Below are positions 13,500 through 14,365 of a stretch of DNA of 14,365 bases, in pieces. The stretch is from Euryarchaeota archaeon UBA250. GTDB lineage: Archaea > Thermoplasmatota > Poseidoniia > Poseidoniales > Thalassarchaeaceae. Every line of letters begins with the position of its first letter. Within the stretch, counting starts at the first letter, position 1. Made by a program: the position numbers and the translations under genes. The notes beneath the pieces were generated by a model. The model worked only from the letters and a program-made list of their open reading frames with translations. It searched no databases and had not been told where the DNA came from. Location: positions 24,511 to 38,875 of the forward strand of contig DATW01000027.1 of the NCBI GenBank assembly GCA_002504845.1. Direction: 5' to 3'.

Positions 13500-13604
13500 A
13501 TAGAATAGAAAGTTGGCGGGAGGGGCACACACACCACACCCCTAGCTATCAGTCGAATCAGGTAATTCATCTGAACCTGGCTCCTCCCGTCAACAACATT
13601 CTAT
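13500..13604 (+). other. Large imperfect hairpin downstream of the FEA1-like gene
   Basis: TTGGCGGGAGGGGC (13513-13526) pairs over 14 bp (two G-U pairs) with GCTCCTCCCGTCAA (13580-13593). An outer 7-bp stem, ATAGAAT (13500-13506) with ATTCTAT (13598-13604), closes it through a 6/4-nt internal loop. The 53-nt loop is CA-rich at first and contains a 5-bp hairpin, CAGGT (13559-13563) with ACCTG (13575-13579), stacked directly on the main stem. It begins three bases after the lipoprotein stop. It may be a 3'-UTR stabiliser, a processed small RNA or a terminator-like element; it lacks the T-tract usual for archaeal termination. Confidence 0.7.
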
Positions 13605-13657
13605 CTATACCAACTACTCGACCCACATCTGTAATAGCGGGCAGAGGTTAGATCCAA

Positions 13658-14365
13658 ATGAAGATTAAAGTATCCTTGATCGCATCTATCTTGTTAATCC
13701 TACTGATTTCTCCAGCGGTTCAATCGGAAGATGATGAGAACCCGCTATTCTCCCTATCAGGGAGCGTATTCACCTTCGACGGGTCTCCGGCGAACTCCAC
13801 GTCAATAAAGGTCGATTCGATGCAATCCTCATGGTCGGATAACGGGGACTATGTGTTCGAAGGAGTCGCATCAGGAGAGCACACAGTCAGAGCCTACTTC
13901 ATGAATGACGGTCATACTGTGGTTTATCGGAAGATATTTGTCGATTCAGATACATCTCTGGACTGGTTTGAAGGCAAGAATTGGATTACGTTCAGAACTC
14001 TCGACGAGCATGCCTCCGAGGAAGTTGAAACCGTGGTAGATTTGGTCGAAACATCCGAGAATATCAACTCGCAAGGAGGGATGGAAACTTTTGGGCCATA
14101 CGAAATCGGAGAATATTACACCATTCGTGCCCATTTCGGGGATGATGAAAACCCCACTCAATATATCAGATTCAAGATGGATTCGGGATCCTCGTCGAAT
14201 CCATGGCCGAATGATTTCGAATTCAGATACGGGCACAATAGCAAGTATGGCTATCTCAAGAATACTCAGGGAGCCCCCGTGGAAGGGGCAGTAGTATCGA
14301 TGGGAGGTGTAAATTCGGTTACGAACTCAGACGGGTTCTTTTTGATTCAGAATCTAGAAATTGGG
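13658..14365 (+). CDS. Secreted beta-sandwich protein, N-terminal part (cut by right edge)
   Basis: An open frame of 236 codons runs from the ATG at 13658 to the end of the window without a stop. The start is supported by an AGAGGTTAGATC stretch just upstream that resembles the anti-Shine-Dalgarno complement, and by a Sec signal peptide (MKIKVSLIASILLILLISPAVQS). The mature part begins with a CarboxypepD_reg/CnaB-like module, SGSVFTFDGSPANSTSIKV then YVFEGVASGEHTVRAYF. A second similar module starts at about residue 202 (GYLKNTQGAPVEGAVVSMGG, then TNSDGFFLIQNL) and is cut by the edge. Between them lies an acidic, Asn- and Tyr-rich segment. Such modules are stalk-like folds in surface proteins, often stabilising binding domains or enzymes. 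It follows the FEA1-like gene by 160 bases that include the hairpin; whether it is co-transcribed is not clear. Confidence 0.82.
   Translation, partial: MKIKVSLIASILLILLISPAVQSEDDENPLFSLSGSVFTFDGSPANSTSIKVDSMQSSWSDNGDYVFEGVASGEHTVRAYFMNDGHTVVYRKIFVDSDTSLDWFEGKNWITFRTLDEHASEEVETVVDLVETSENINSQGGMETFGPYEIGEYYTIRAHFGDDENPTQYIRFKMDSGSSSNPWPNDFEFRYGHNSKYGYLKNTQGAPVEGAVVSMGGVNSVTNSDGFFLIQNLEIG

Overview
The window looks like genomic DNA from a planktonic euryarchaeon, most likely a Thermoplasmatota relative of Marine Group II/III (Poseidoniia). The strongest sign is a tRNA-Trp gene whose 113-nt intron contains a complete archaeal box C/D guide RNA with antisense elements for tRNA positions 34 and 39, the arrangement described for euryarchaeal pre-tRNA-Trp. 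Supporting signs are many secreted or multi-spanning proteins with Asp-rich calcium-type loops, archaeal-type promoters with almost no leader, and family choices such as type II glutamine synthetase, DUF92 and PrsW. The genus is inferred, not shown.

Layout. 1-1205 (-): N-terminal part of a large secreted protein, running off the left edge. 1295-2296 (+): a polytopic membrane protein. 2299-3453 (-): a class I PLP aminotransferase, ending two bases from that gene's stop. 3524-3712 (-): tRNA-Trp with the guide-RNA intron. 3762-8687 (-): a same-strand run, read in order from 8687: a 61-aa zinc-ribbon protein, a PrsW-type intramembrane protease, a DUF92 membrane enzyme, and a 796-aa envelope protein with a cysteine-less redoxin-like domain between a beta-rich ectodomain and a transporter-like C-terminus. 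8764-9693 (+) and 10768-9752 (-): a D-amino acid oxidase and a eukaryote-type (type II) glutamine synthetase, tail to tail. 10790-10920: a very AT-rich island. 11199-10972 and 12083-11247 (-): a small unknown protein and a DUF3592 membrane protein.

12084-14365 is the most interesting part. A divergent intergenic region carries two near-perfect DtxR/IdeR-type palindromes (12153-12168 and 12198-12213) around a TATA-like element, the second touching the start codon of a 427-aa acidic lipoprotein. That protein resembles the FEA1/H43 family of low-iron-inducible extracellular proteins known from algae. It is followed by a long imperfect hairpin (13500-13604) and then a second secreted protein with beta-sandwich (CarboxypepD_reg/CnaB-like) repeats, cut by the right edge. 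The simplest reading is an iron-starvation-induced, surface-anchored iron-acquisition locus under metal-dependent repression in a marine archaeon.

Possible joint roles: D-amino acid oxidase would release ammonium that glutamine synthetase could assimilate, and the aminotransferase would pass amino groups on. The zinc-ribbon to 796-aa run looks like envelope quality control and lipid metabolism, but this is inference from family membership. No mobile element, CRISPR array or rRNA was seen.
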